From positions 1-64,000 of the forward strand of contig REEV01000074.1 of the NCBI GenBank assembly GCA_007694915.1: DNA of 64,000 nt. Direction: 5' to 3'. The notes under the pieces are model-generated. The model was not told where the DNA came from. It did no database searches and saw nothing but the letters and a program-made list of their open reading frames with translations. The position numbers and the translations under genes were made by a program. The stretch's first letter is position 1. The number at the start of each line of letters is the position of its first letter. The stretch comes from Cyanobium sp. PLM2.Bin73. Its GTDB lineage: Bacteria; Cyanobacteriota; Cyanobacteriia; PCC-6307; Cyanobiaceae. This document shows positions 36,347 through 47,240 of this stretch, piece by piece.

Positions 36347-37645
36347 GTGATCGCCCTGACATCCGTTCAGCCCGCTCCCGCCGATCTTCCTGCCAGCGGT
36401 GATCCAGCCCGCTGGCCCTGGCTGCAGCAGCTCCGGCGCCAGCCGCACGTCGACCTCGAGCCCTGGCTGCAGGCCATCGAAACCGAGGCGCTCGAACCCC
36501 GCGCCGATCTGCTGGCGGTGTTGGCCGAACGCCTCGATGCCCCGGCCCAGCGGCGTCTGCTGAGCTGGTGGCGACGCCAGCCCCATCCCGACCCCTCCCT
36601 GCCGGCTGTGGTGGCCCGCGATCGCGACGGGGCGACGGCCGCCTGGCTCCAGGCCCAGCTGGCGCCCGGCCCGGCCGCCCTTCAGCACGGGCTGCCGGCG
36701 GAGCTGGCGGCGGTGTTGCTGCCGCTGCTGGGCCATCAGCGGCAACCGCACACCTGGTCGCTGCTGGACGCCTGGCTGCGGGCAGCGGTGCCCACTCCGC
36801 TGCGCCGGGCTGCCCTGGAGGGGGTGGCCCGGGGGCTGCCCGTGTGGCCCCGTCCCGCCCTGGTGCAACGCCTCACCAGCCTGGCCGGCGACCTCGACCC
36901 CCAGCTGGCGGCCAGCGCCGTGGATCTGCTGGCCCGCCTACCCGCCTGTCGCCGCTGGTTGCTGCCGCTCACCCGGCAGCCCCTGGACACGGGCGTGGCG
37001 GCCCGCCTCCAGCGCCGTCTGGCCGCCGTGCCCGTGCAGCCCCTGCTCCTGGTGGTGCATGGCCGCAGCGGCGGGGTTGTGCCCGCTGAGCTGCAGGCCC
37101 TGGCGCTGGAGCTGGAGCAGCGCCGCGGCGCGCCGGTGCGGCTGCAGGCCCTCACCGCAGAGGCACCTCCGGCTGCGGCGGAGCTGCTGCGGCCTGGCCT
37201 GGGGCTCACTCTGGTGCCGTTGCTGCTGCTGCCGGGTGGGCATGTGCGCCACGACCTGCCGGCGATCGTGGGCCACTGGCGGCGCCACACCAGCGTGCGG
37301 CGGTTGCCGTTTCTGGGCGCATGGCCCCGCTGGCAGCAGGCCCTGCGCCGCGAGCTGGTGGCCCTGGGCCCGGGGGCGCCGGTGCTCCATCACCCGCTGG
37401 AGGGTGAGCTGGCGGACCGCTTTCTGGCCCATCTCGAGCGGGAGTGCGGGGGGCGCTGCCACGCCACTCCATACAGTGCCGAGCACCTGGATGCGCTCCA
37501 GCTGACCCTGTCTGCCCCCGCCCTGCCCCTGGCCCTGGCCGCCAACCGCTTCACCGATCGGCTGGGCGATCGGGTGGGGGCGCCGTTGCTGCAGCGGCCG
37601 GCTCTGCGCCAGCTGCTGCTCAAGGAGCTGGAGGCGCTGCCATGA
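36347..37645 (+). CDS. CbiX/SirB-type chelatase with helical N-terminal extension
   Basis: About 432 residues if it begins with the GTG at 36347, just after the nirA stop. An ATG at 36251 is in frame but overlaps nirA by 74 bases. The C-terminal half starts with PLLLVVHGRSGGVVPAEL and contains LVPLLLLPGGHVRHDLP, matching the class II chelatases that insert metals into sirohydrochlorin. The N-terminal half is leucine- and arginine-rich with repeated helical hairpins that look HEAT-like. Between nirA and cobA, iron insertion to finish siroheme is the likely job. Cobalt chelation for cobalamin is the alternative. Confidence 0.8.
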   Translation: MIALTSVQPAPADLPASGDPARWPWLQQLRRQPHVDLEPWLQAIETEALEPRADLLAVLAERLDAPAQRRLLSWWRRQPHPDPSLPAVVARDRDGATAAWLQAQLAPGPAALQHGLPAELAAVLLPLLGHQRQPHTWSLLDAWLRAAVPTPLRRAALEGVARGLPVWPRPALVQRLTSLAGDLDPQLAASAVDLLARLPACRRWLLPLTRQPLDTGVAARLQRRLAAVPVQPLLLVVHGRSGGVVPAELQALALELEQRRGAPVRLQALTAEAPPAAAELLRPGLGLTLVPLLLLPGGHVRHDLPAIVGHWRRHTSVRRLPFLGAWPRWQQALRRELVALGPGAPVLHHPLEGELADRFLAHLERECGGRCHATPYSAEHLDALQLTLSAPALPLALAANRFTDRLGDRVGAPLLQRPALRQLLLKELEALP

Positions 37646-38493
37646 CCAACGGCCACCACATGGGCGACCCGTCCTCCAGTGGCACGGCCTCCAGTGGCAC
37701 GGCTTCGGGCGGCACGGCTTTGGGCGGCACCGTGTATCTGGTGGGGGCAGGCCCCGGCGATCCGGAGCTGCTCACCCTGCGGGCCCACCGGCTGCTGCGC
37801 CGCTGCGATGCCCTGGTGCACGACGCCCTGGTGCCAACGGCCCTGCTGGAGCTGGTGCCCGCCGGCTGTGAGCGCCACTTCGTGGGCAAGCGCCGCGGCC
37901 ACCACTCCGTGCCCCAGCCCAGCACCAACGCCGTGCTGGTGGAGCTGGCCCGCCGCCACCGCACCATCGTGCGCCTCAAGGGCGGCGACCCCTTCCTGTT
38001 CGGCCGCGGCGGTGAGGAGGCGGCCCACCTGGCGGCCCACGGCGTGGCTGTGGAGGTGGTGCCCGGTGTCACCGCCGGCATCGCCGCGCCCGCCTACGCC
38101 GGCATCCCCGTCACCCATCGCAATGCCGGCTCCAGCGTCACCTTCGTGACCGGCCATGAGGAGATCGACAAGCAGCGCCCCGGCGTCGACTGGCGCGGCC
38201 TGGCCCGCAGCAGCGACGGCCTGGTGATCTACATGGGACTGCACAACCTGGGCCGCATCGCCGAGGAGCTGCTGGCCGGCGGCCTCGCCGCCGACACTCC
38301 GGCGGCGATCATCCAGCAGGGCACGGTGCAGGGTCAGCGGCTGCTGCTCAGCCCCCTGGCCCAGCTGGCCGAGCGGGCCGAGGCTGAGGGATTCGCCTCC
38401 CCCTCGATCGTGGTGGTGGGGGAGGTGGTGGCCCAGCGGGTGGACGCCTGCGCCCCCACCCCGGCGCTGGTGGAGATGCCGATTCCGCTCTGA
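37642..38493 (+). CDS. cobA: Uroporphyrinogen-III C-methyltransferase
   Basis: A SAM-dependent enzyme of 283 residues that makes precorrin-2 for siroheme and cobalamin. The SAM-binding loop VYLVGAGPGDPELLTL and the later GGDPFLFGRGGEE are classic. A low-complexity N-terminal tail of Ser, Gly, Thr and Ala repeats (SGTASSGTASGGTA) precedes the domain and is unusual. The start at 37642 overlaps the chelatase stop by four bases. With the chelatase, only a precorrin-2 dehydrogenase would be needed to complete siroheme; none is seen in the window. Confidence 0.94.
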   Translation: MTNGHHMGDPSSSGTASSGTASGGTALGGTVYLVGAGPGDPELLTLRAHRLLRRCDALVHDALVPTALLELVPAGCERHFVGKRRGHHSVPQPSTNAVLVELARRHRTIVRLKGGDPFLFGRGGEEAAHLAAHGVAVEVVPGVTAGIAAPAYAGIPVTHRNAGSSVTFVTGHEEIDKQRPGVDWRGLARSSDGLVIYMGLHNLGRIAEELLAGGLAADTPAAIIQQGTVQGQRLLLSPLAQLAERAEAEGFASPSIVVVGEVVAQRVDACAPTPALVEMPIPL

Positions 38494-38507
38494 GTGCAGC
38501 GAGACCC

Positions 38508-39371
38508 TCAGTCGAGCTGGAGCACGCTGCGGGTGCGCTGGCGGCGGCGCTGATCCTGGGCCTCGAAGCCTTCCATGCAGTTGCCCTGGGGCGCCAGCAG
38601 GCAGCTCACGTAGTCGGAGGCGTCCACCAGGGCGGCGCGCAGGGCCTTGCCCACCGGCGTGCGCTGGGCTTCGCTGCTGGATCTGTCGTAGCGGAAGGTG
38701 CCCGCCGCCCCCACCAGGGCCTGGCCGCCGCGGCTCATCGGCACCCCGAAGATCGTGAGCCCCGCCGCCGGCAACAGATTCACGCCCTGCTGGCGGCTTT
38801 CGGCCGTGCTCGTGGCCGTGCCCTCCACGGTGCGGAAGCCCACCACCTCGCCGGTGGTGCTGTCCACCACGCGGATGTCGATGGCCACGTAGTCGGTGGT
38901 TTCCGCCTGCTCGCTGCGGCCGCCGATGCCCAGGATGCTCATGCCGCCCCCCGAGGTCTTCGACGCCACGTTCGATTCGTAGGCGCTCACCGTGCCCAGC
39001 ACGATGAAGCGGGCGCCGGTCATCTGGCCGCTCTGGGCGGCGGCTGGCCCCTGGCGCACGATGCCCAGCTCCGCCAGCTCCTGCTCGCTCAGCACCGCCT
39101 TCAGGTTGCTGCGCTCCACCACCTGCAGCCCGCCGGCGGCCTGGAGCTCATTGGCCAGGGCCGCCGAGAGGTCATCGGCCACCGGCCCGCTCCACCACCA
39201 CGACTGGTTGACGGTGTTCCTGAACTCCGGCACCGATACGGTGGGCCGGGCCAGGGCCGGCGTGCCCAGGGCTGCCAAAGCCAGCGCCAGGGAGAGGGTG
39301 AGACCCGAACGCCAGCGGTGTGGCCGCCGCCGGGGGGATGGTTGAGGATTGGAGGGAATGGGCTGGGTCAT
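38508..39371 (-). CDS. CsgG/curli-assembly-like secreted protein
   Basis: A 287-residue protein from the ATG at 39371. A hydrophobic segment (LTLSLALALAALGTPALA) serves as a signal peptide, but no lipobox cysteine is visible. The body has VADDLSAALANELQAAGGLQVVERSNLKAVLSEQ, the pattern of the CsgG/FlgT-like N-terminal fold that senses or assembles surface structures. ARFIVLGTVSAYE follows. CsgG proper is an outer-membrane lipoprotein pore, and this protein lacks the lipid anchor, so it is probably a periplasmic relative. It converges with cobA. Nothing nearby suggests a curli system. Confidence 0.72.
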   Translation of the reverse strand: MTQPIPSNPQPSPRRRPHRWRSGLTLSLALALAALGTPALARPTVSVPEFRNTVNQSWWWSGPVADDLSAALANELQAAGGLQVVERSNLKAVLSEQELAELGIVRQGPAAAQSGQMTGARFIVLGTVSAYESNVASKTSGGGMSILGIGGRSEQAETTDYVAIDIRVVDSTTGEVVGFRTVEGTATSTAESRQQGVNLLPAAGLTIFGVPMSRGGQALVGAAGTFRYDRSSSEAQRTPVGKALRAALVDASDYVSCLLAPQGNCMEGFEAQDQRRRQRTRSVLQLD

Positions 39372-39586
39372 GGTTGGCCGTTGAGTCCTGCCTGTGCCAT
39401 GGGCATTGAAGCAACCCCGATCAACCAGCTCCAGCTCAACCAGCTCAACGCACCTGGCTCCACTCAAGCTGAAGACAATCCAAACTCTGCCCACCCAGTG
39501 CCGGCTTTGGTAGTTCTCGCCACGGTTGCCCGCCCTGGTGCTTCGGTTCACTTGAACAAACCCCCCCCACTCCTGGCCTCCCCTCC

Positions 39587-40144
39587 ATGGCTGCCACACC
39601 CCTGCACCGCAATCCCGAACTGCTCGAGAGTCAACCCCCGGCGCCGGTCCATCCCGTGCGTCCGGCGCCGATGTTCGAGCTGATTCCCTACGAGCGCTTT
39701 CGCGATACCCCCAGCGTGCGCTTCTTCGACATCACCGTGGCGGCCTCCAACGCCCGCGACCTGGTGGTGCACTCCGGGCCAGCCGTCTCTCCCCCGGACG
39801 ACGAGAGCGGTGCCTGGCAGTTCTATCTCCATCCCCACCAGGAGGACAACCTGCTGGCGCTGCACGGCGGCCGCACCTTCTTCCTGGTGAACTTCGGCTG
39901 GAACTATCCCTTCCACATCGTGCGCCTGGACACGGGCGGCGACATCCTGCGCATCCCCCCCGGCACCTTCCACCGCTCGGTGTCGGATCCGGAGGGTTCG
40001 GTGGTGCTCAACCAGGCGGTGCGGGAGGAGAACGCCAGCCTGGTGCGTGAATTCCGCGTGTACAACAGCCGCCGCATCCCGCGCCTGTTCGCCACCACCT
40101 GCAACACCGCGCCGCTGCCCAAGCTGCACGGGCTCAACTGGTAG
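39587..40144 (+). CDS. Cupin-like protein of unknown function
   Basis: A 185-residue protein. The middle part shows cupin-type strands: WQFYLHPHQEDNLLALHGGRTFF with two histidines and a glutamine, then IPPGTFHRSVSDPEGSVV with a further histidine, a pattern fit to bind a metal. No signal peptide is visible. I do not recognise a characterised relative. It sits on its own strand between a CsgG-like gene and the transglutaminase/alpha-E/ATP-grasp set, and ends six bases before the convergent transglutaminase gene. A direct repeat TCAACCAGCTC occurs at 39421-39431 and 39436-39446 in its upstream region. Confidence 0.65.
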   Translation: MAATPLHRNPELLESQPPAPVHPVRPAPMFELIPYERFRDTPSVRFFDITVAASNARDLVVHSGPAVSPPDDESGAWQFYLHPHQEDNLLALHGGRTFFLVNFGWNYPFHIVRLDTGGDILRIPPGTFHRSVSDPEGSVVLNQAVREENASLVREFRVYNSRRIPRLFATTCNTAPLPKLHGLNW

Positions 40145-40150
40145 GGGATG

Positions 40151-41080
40151 TCAGGGGCTGGGCAGGAAGGCGCTCACGTCCACCCCGTGACCGGCGGACA
40201 CCATGCCGGTGACGCTGTGGGTGGCATCGAGCATCTCGGCCTCGATCTGCCAGTCGAAGGTGCTCTCCACGCCCGGGGGGCCTGAGAAGCTGCCGGTGAC
40301 GGCGGCGGTGAGCTCAGGTTTGGAGGAGGTGGCCAGGGTGATGTAGCGATCGTCGATGATGCCGATGCCGCTGGGGTCCACGCCCCGCCAGCCGGCACCG
40401 GGCAGGTACACCTCAGCCCAGGCGTGCAGGTCGTAGCGCTTCGGCTTGGGCTCCACCAGGTGGTAACCGCTGACGAACCGGGCCGGCAGCCCCACACAGC
40501 GGCAGGACTCCACCATCAGCATCGCCAGGTCGCGGCAGGACCCCACCCGCTCCTTGAGGGTGCGGCCGGCGGGCCAGGCCGGCCCCACGTGGCGCTGGGT
40601 GTACTTCACCCGGTCCTGGATCATCTCCACCAGTTGCTGCAGGAACATCAGCGCCCGCTGATCACTGCCCATCAGGGCCTCCTGGGCCAGGTCCACGGCC
40701 GCAGGATCGTGCTGGCCATTGGGCAGCCAGCCGTTCAGCGATCCCATCAGGTCGCCGTTGAGGTGGCCCACCGGATAGGGCAGGTGCGGTTCGTTCTCCT
40801 CCAGACAGACCTGCAGCAACGGCGGGGTGTCGGTTTCCACGATGCTGGTGGCGCGCACCAGAAACTGATCGCTGCCGCCCTGGAAGCGGGCGCGCAGGAT
40901 CTCATCGCCGCTGGCGGCCACCAGGGGGTAGAGCCGGCTCGGCTCGGGGCTGATCTCCAGGCGGAAGTCCACCAGCCGCTGGAAGCCGTGGCCCCTGGGT
41001 TTGAGGCAGAAGCGGTGGGCACCCAGCAGCACCGGAGCGCTGTAGCGGTAGGTGAGGGTGTGGGTTACGCGAGCACGCAT
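40151..41080 (-). CDS. Transglutaminase-like cysteine protease-fold protein
   Basis: A 309-residue protein with an N-terminal bacterial-transglutaminase-like beta domain (VTHTLTYRYSAPV) and a catalytic core. The triad is visible: C182 in RVGSCRDLAMLM, H219 in YDLHAWAEVYL and D235 in WRGVDPSG. Family members usually act as proteases or amidases rather than cross-linkers. The gene overlaps the alpha-E gene upstream by 16 bases and follows an ATP-grasp gene, a conserved trio in many bacteria. In that trio the partners are thought to make or modify a peptide, and this protein may cut or transfer it. No signal peptide is visible. Confidence 0.88.
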   Translation of the reverse strand: MRARVTHTLTYRYSAPVLLGAHRFCLKPRGHGFQRLVDFRLEISPEPSRLYPLVAASGDEILRARFQGGSDQFLVRATSIVETDTPPLLQVCLEENEPHLPYPVGHLNGDLMGSLNGWLPNGQHDPAAVDLAQEALMGSDQRALMFLQQLVEMIQDRVKYTQRHVGPAWPAGRTLKERVGSCRDLAMLMVESCRCVGLPARFVSGYHLVEPKPKRYDLHAWAEVYLPGAGWRGVDPSGIGIIDDRYITLATSSKPELTAAVTGSFSGPPGVESTFDWQIEAEMLDATHSVTGMVSAGHGVDVSAFLPSP

Positions 41081-42066
41081 GCCGGATCATTGCTGGCCGT
41101 GTGCTGGATCACCGGCGCGTCTTCGCCGGTGGCGATGAAGTAGCGCCGCTCGATCAGCTCATGCAGCCGGTTGAGGTCGCCCTGGAGGGCATCGATCGAT
41201 TCGTGCAGGCCGTTGGCGATCAGTTCATCGATGCGGGTGTAGCTCCAGCGCGCCAGGGTGATGCCGCTGAGGCATTCCAGGTCGTCGGGCACCCCGGGCA
41301 CCGCCTGGCCGCCCACGATGTGCAGGGTTTCGTGGATGCGCTGCAGGCAGTAGCGCACCGAGCGGGGAAAGATCGGGTTGAGCAGCAGGAAGGCCGCCAC
41401 CGCCTTGGGTTCGATCGCCTGCTGGCGGGCCTGCCGGAACATCTGATAGGCGCCGGCGCTGCGCAGCAGGGAAATCCACTGCAGTTCGTCGAGCACCCCG
41501 CCCACCTCATCGGGGGAGGGCAGCAACAGGAAGTACTTCACATCGAGGATGCGGGTGGTCTTGTCGGCCCGCTCCAGCAACCGCCCCAGGCGGCTGAACT
41601 GCCAGGAGAGGTCGCGGCTGAGGGTGGCGTCGGTGATGCCGTAGAAGAGCTGGCAGGCCCGGCGGATCTCGCGCAGCACCTCCTGGGGCTGCTGGCGCCA
41701 GAAGCTCTCGTTCTCCTGCAGGGTCCAGTAGATGTCGTTGATCTGCTCCCACATCTCCGTGGTGATCACTTCGCGGATCTGACGGGCGTTCTCGCGGGCG
41801 TGGCGGATGCAGTTGATCACGCTGCTGGGGTTGTCCTCGGCCGACACCAGGAACTCCACCACCTCGTCGGGTGTGCCGCGGGGATAGAGGGAGTCGAACA
41901 GTTCCCGGTCGCCGCTGGCATCGATCAGCGGCAGCCAGGGTTCGGCGCTGCCCGGTGGGCAGTCGAGGGCCATGGCCTCGCTCACCTCCACGAAGCGCGA
42001 GATGTTCTCGGCCCGCTCCACATAGCGGTTGATCCAGTAGAGGGAATCGGCGACGCGGCTCAGCAT
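41065..42066 (-). CDS. Alpha-E domain protein (DUF403)
   Basis: A 333-residue, mostly helical protein. It starts with LSRVADSLYWINRYVERAEN, the characteristic opening of the family, and repeats of Glu- and Arg-rich helices follow. No catalytic residues are known for this family. It overlaps both neighbours: the ATP-grasp gene by 7 bases and the transglutaminase-like gene by 16. It is probably a structural or substrate-binding partner of the ATP-grasp protein, which is an inference from conserved linkage. Confidence 0.87.
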   Translation of the reverse strand: MLSRVADSLYWINRYVERAENISRFVEVSEAMALDCPPGSAEPWLPLIDASGDRELFDSLYPRGTPDEVVEFLVSAEDNPSSVINCIRHARENARQIREVITTEMWEQINDIYWTLQENESFWRQQPQEVLREIRRACQLFYGITDATLSRDLSWQFSRLGRLLERADKTTRILDVKYFLLLPSPDEVGGVLDELQWISLLRSAGAYQMFRQARQQAIEPKAVAAFLLLNPIFPRSVRYCLQRIHETLHIVGGQAVPGVPDDLECLSGITLARWSYTRIDELIANGLHESIDALQGDLNRLHELIERRYFIATGEDAPVIQHTASNDPACVLA

Positions 42067-43499
42067 GAGGGCTCTCCCACGATCCAGGTGTCCTTGCAGC
42101 CTCCACCCTGGGAGGAGTTCACCACCAGTGAACCGCGCCGCAGGGCCACCCGGGTGAGGCCACCCGGACTCACCCAGGTGCCCTTGCCGCGCAGCACGTA
42201 GGGCCGCAGGTCCACATGGCAGGGGAACAGTTCGCCCTCACTCAGCGATGGCACCGTGGACAGCTCCAGGGTGGGCTGGGCGATGTAGTTGCGGGGATTG
42301 GCCTTGATCTTGACGGCGAACTCGGCAATCTCCTCGGCGCCGGCATGGGGACCGATCAGCATCCCGTAGCCCCCGGCTTCCGCCACGGCCTTCACCACCA
42401 GGTCCTTGAGGTGGGCCAGCACGTAGGCCTGGTCGTCGGGCCTGGAGCAGATGTAGGTGGGCACGTTCTCGATGATCGGGTCCTGGCCCAGGTAGTAGCG
42501 GATCATGTCCGGCACATAGGCGTAGATCAGCTTGTCGTCGGCCACGCCGGTGCCGGGGGCGTTGGCGATCGCCACCCGGCCGGCTCGGTAGGCCTCCATC
42601 AGGCCCCGCACTCCCAGGATCGAATCGCTGCGGAACACCGCCGGGTCGAGGAAGTCGTCGTCGATCCGGCGGTAGATCACATCCACCAGCTCCAGGCCAC
42701 TGGTGCTGCGCAGCCACACGCGCTCGTCCTGCACCACCAGGTCGCGGCCCTCCACCAACTGGATGCCCATCTGCTGGGCCAGGTAGCTGTGCTCGAAGTA
42801 GGCGCTGTTGAACACCCCCGGGGTGAGCAGCACCACGTTGGGGGTTTCGGTCCAGGGGGCCAGCTCGCGCAGGCTGCGCAGCAGGTGCGAGGGGTAGTCG
42901 TCGATCGGCTGCACCGTGCGCCCGGAGAACAGGCTGGGGAACATGCGCTTCATCACGCGCCGGTTCTCCAGGAAGTAGGCCACGCCGGAGGGGCAGCGCA
43001 GGTTGTCCTCCAGCACCCGCCAGGTGCCTTGGCCGTCGCGCACCAGGTCGAGCCCGGAGATGTGGCACCACTTGCCCAGGGGCGGCTTGAACCCCAGCAG
43101 CTGGGGTCGCCAGCCCTGGGAGCTCACCACGTCCTCCCGGGACAGCACGCCGTCGTTGAGGATGCGCTGCTCGCCGTAGACGTCGGCCAGGAACAGGTCG
43201 ATCGCCTCCAGCCGCTGCAACAGCCCGCGCTCCAGCTGCTGCCAGTCGTCGCTGCTGATCAGGCGGGGCAGGGGATCGAAGGGCAGGATCCGCTCCACCC
43301 CGCGCTCGCCGGAGTCGTTGAGGCGGAAGGTGGCCCCGAGGCGCTTGAGCAGGTTGCCGGCGGCGGCGTGGTTGCGGTTCAGTTCCTCCAGCCCCAGCTG
43401 GCCCAGGGAGGAGAGCAGGGGCCGCAGGGCGCTGCGGGGTTCGTCGAAGGCGCTGAAGTACTCGTCGTAGCCGCGGCTTGGTCGGTAGTCGGTGAACAT
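42060..43499 (-). CDS. Circularly permuted ATP-grasp protein
   Basis: A 479-residue protein of the family once called DUF404/DUF407, with a circularly permuted ATP-grasp fold. Visible landmarks are DYRPSRGYDEYF at the start, WRVLEDNLRCPSGVAYFLENR in the nucleotide-binding part, VVLLTPGVFNSAYFEH and VDVIYRRIDDDFLDP. ATP-grasp enzymes join a carboxylate to an amine using ATP, so a short peptide or amide is a plausible product. It is the first gene of a three-gene operon with overlaps to the alpha-E gene. A GTA-N8-CAC box on the minus strand at 43553-43566 lies in its upstream region, but the right -10 spacing is lacking. Confidence 0.88.
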   Translation of the reverse strand: MFTDYRPSRGYDEYFSAFDEPRSALRPLLSSLGQLGLEELNRNHAAAGNLLKRLGATFRLNDSGERGVERILPFDPLPRLISSDDWQQLERGLLQRLEAIDLFLADVYGEQRILNDGVLSREDVVSSQGWRPQLLGFKPPLGKWCHISGLDLVRDGQGTWRVLEDNLRCPSGVAYFLENRRVMKRMFPSLFSGRTVQPIDDYPSHLLRSLRELAPWTETPNVVLLTPGVFNSAYFEHSYLAQQMGIQLVEGRDLVVQDERVWLRSTSGLELVDVIYRRIDDDFLDPAVFRSDSILGVRGLMEAYRAGRVAIANAPGTGVADDKLIYAYVPDMIRYYLGQDPIIENVPTYICSRPDDQAYVLAHLKDLVVKAVAEAGGYGMLIGPHAGAEEIAEFAVKIKANPRNYIAQPTLELSTVPSLSEGELFPCHVDLRPYVLRGKGTWVSPGGLTRVALRRGSLVVNSSQGGGCKDTWIVGEPSC

Positions 43500-43607
43500 G
43501 GCTCAGCCGCGCGGCGGTTCTGGATCATCCGAGAGCGGGTGGGCGCTGTCCGGTGTGGGTTGTTACGAAACCCCCATCCACCTCAGGGCAGGGCTCAGAG
43601 CAAGGCT

Positions 43608-45332
<1,725 letters not shown>

Positions 45333-45397
45333 GGGGGGCGGCGTGGGGCGGTGGGCGGTGGGCGTGCGGGGCGGTTGGCCGCGCCGGGGCGGAGGAC

Positions 45398-45721
45398 TCA
45401 GTCGAGGGGGCCGTTCACCAGCCCGTTGAAGCCCACCACCCGGCGCTCGCCGGCGAAGGGCACCAGGTTCACGCTGCGGCTGTCGCCGGGCTCGAAGCGG
45501 ATCGCCGTGCCGGCGGGGATGTCGAGCCGCAGGCCGCGGGTGGCTTCGCGGTCGAACTGCAGGGCGCCGTTGGCCTCATAGAAGTGAAAGTGCGAGCCCA
45601 CCTGCACCGGCCGGTCGCCGCCGTTGGCCACCTCCACCGTGGTCACCGGGCGGCCGGCGTTGAGCTCGATCTCGCCCTCTTCGGGGATCAGTTCGCCGGG
45701 AATCAACGGGGCCATGGCCAA
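45398..45721 (-). CDS. ureB: Urease beta subunit UreB
   Basis: A 107-residue structural subunit, recognisable from [20 protein letters not shown] and [11 protein letters not shown], and from the C-terminal [16 protein letters not shown]. Methionines 1 and 3 are both possible starts. It sits 27 bases after ureA and before ureC, so the three subunits are encoded separately as in most bacteria. Confidence 0.96.
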   Translation of the reverse strand: MAMAPLIPGELIPEEGEIELNAGRPVTTVEVANGGDRPVQVGSHFHFYEANGALQFDREATRGLRLDIPAGTAIRFEPGDSRSVNLVPFAGERRVVGFNGLVNGPLD

Positions 45722-45748
45722 GGGAGCGGTGTGGGTGGGGCAGGGGGA

Positions 45749-46051
45749 TCAGCGGATCGGGTCGTGCAGGGTCACCAGCTTGGTGCCATCGGGGAACAGG
45801 GCCTCGATCTGCACCTCGTTCACCAGCTCCGGCACCCCCTCCATCACCTGCTCGCGGCTCAGCCAGCCGCTCCCCTCCTCCATCAGCTCGGCCACGTTCT
45901 TGCCATCGCGGGCGCCTTCGAGCACCTGGAAGCTGAGCCAGGCCACCGCCTCGGGGTGGTTGAGCCGCAGGCCCCGGTTCAGCCGCCGTTCCGCCAGCAG
46001 GGCGGCGGTGACGATCAGCAGCTTGTCCTTTTCCTGGGGGGAGAGATGCAT
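45749..46051 (-). CDS. ureA: Urease gamma subunit UreA
   Basis: A 100-residue subunit starting [20 protein letters not shown], the classic UreA beginning, and containing [23 protein letters not shown] near the end. An in-frame ATG 90 bases upstream would add residues unlike the family. It follows ureD after about 120 bases and precedes ureB. Confidence 0.96.
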   Translation of the reverse strand: MHLSPQEKDKLLIVTAALLAERRLNRGLRLNHPEAVAWLSFQVLEGARDGKNVAELMEEGSGWLSREQVMEGVPELVNEVQIEALFPDGTKLVTLHDPIR

Positions 46052-46174
46052 CCTGAGCGGGATCGGCCCTGAGCGGGATCGGCCCGCCGCAGCGCGGACC
46101 GGGAGGCCGGTGACGGCAGGCTGCCACGGAACTGGAGCCATCGCACCTTGCCAGCGGCGGCGGCCGCCGCCGGT

Positions 46175-47125
46175 TCAGGCCGAACCTTCAGGCAGCCAGG
46201 GATCCTCCTGGAAGGGCCACACCCGCGGCAGCTGGGGCGGCTGCAGCGCGCGGCAGCGGCGGGTGAGGGCCCACAGCCGCGTGAACCAGTAGCGGGCGGC
46301 CTGGGAGGAGGGGCCGCGGTAGCGGGCGATCAGGCCCTGCTGCAGCCCGCCCACCGCCATCTCCCCCGCCAGCCCCTGGCGGGCGGCCCGGGCCTCGCCG
46401 GCCAGCTGCGCCAGCGCGGCGGCCGACAGTCCGTCGGGGGCGGCCCACACCAGCGAGCCCAGCACCGGCTGGCCGTCCATGCCGTGGGGGCTGGCCAGGG
46501 CCTCGCCCTCCAGGCTGAGGCGGTCCACCAGTTCCCAGCGGGAGCCGCCGGGGGCGTGCCGCAGGATCTCCAGGCTGGAGCGCCAGCAGCCCGCCCCCAG
46601 CCCCTCGCCGGCGGCACTGCGGCCCAGGCGCACCACCTCCGCCCCCAGCCAGCTGGCCCCGGCCGCCAGCTCCACGCGGCAGTGCTGCTCCACCAGCCCG
46701 TCGGCGTAGACCACCAGCTCCTGGGGCAGCCACTCCAGGTCGGCCCCTTCCCCCAGCCGCACCCCCAGCCGCTGACGTGCCCAGCGGGGGCTGGCCCGCA
46801 GCCGGCGGAAGCGGCCCACCGAGCCATACACCTTCTGGGCGGCCACGGTGGTGAGCAGACCGCGGCTGCCGGGGCGCGCCTCCAGCTCCAGGTCGAGCTG
46901 GTCGCCGCCCACCAGCCCGCCGGCCGTGTGCAGCAGGGGCAGCTGCAGGCGCTGGTCGGGGCCGTGGTAGGCCCGCTGCCACTTCAGGGGCGCCGTGGCA
47001 CCGGAGCGGTAGCGGCCCGGCTCCGGCTCCAGCCGCAGCCAGGCCCGGGCCCGCCAGCCGGCGGGCGCTCCGGGTGCCTCCGGGGCCTCGGTTGCTGCCT
47101 GCGTCGCGGATAGGGACTGATCCAT
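46175..47125 (-). CDS. ureD: Urease accessory protein UreD
   Basis: A 316-residue accessory protein that joins UreF and UreG on apo-urease during nickel insertion. Family parts are LHTAGGLVGGDQLDLEL, AAQKVYGS and ADLEWLPQELVVYADG. I used the ATG at 47125; the frame is open further upstream but runs into the divergent ureE gene. It heads the ureDABC run, with about 115 bases to ureE, which should hold both promoters; no clear NtcA box was seen there. Confidence 0.92.
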   Translation of the reverse strand: MDQSLSATQAATEAPEAPGAPAGWRARAWLRLEPEPGRYRSGATAPLKWQRAYHGPDQRLQLPLLHTAGGLVGGDQLDLELEARPGSRGLLTTVAAQKVYGSVGRFRRLRASPRWARQRLGVRLGEGADLEWLPQELVVYADGLVEQHCRVELAAGASWLGAEVVRLGRSAAGEGLGAGCWRSSLEILRHAPGGSRWELVDRLSLEGEALASPHGMDGQPVLGSLVWAAPDGLSAAALAQLAGEARAARQGLAGEMAVGGLQQGLIARYRGPSSQAARYWFTRLWALTRRCRALQPPQLPRVWPFQEDPWLPEGSA

Positions 47126-47240
47126 GGCCCGACCCTGCCAGATCCAGAGCTGCCCGATCCGCAGCTGCTGCCACCAGTGCTGGCCGGGCGGCGGCCACCC
47201 ATGCTGGGATCGGCAGCACAGGGCGCGCCCCAGCCTGGCC

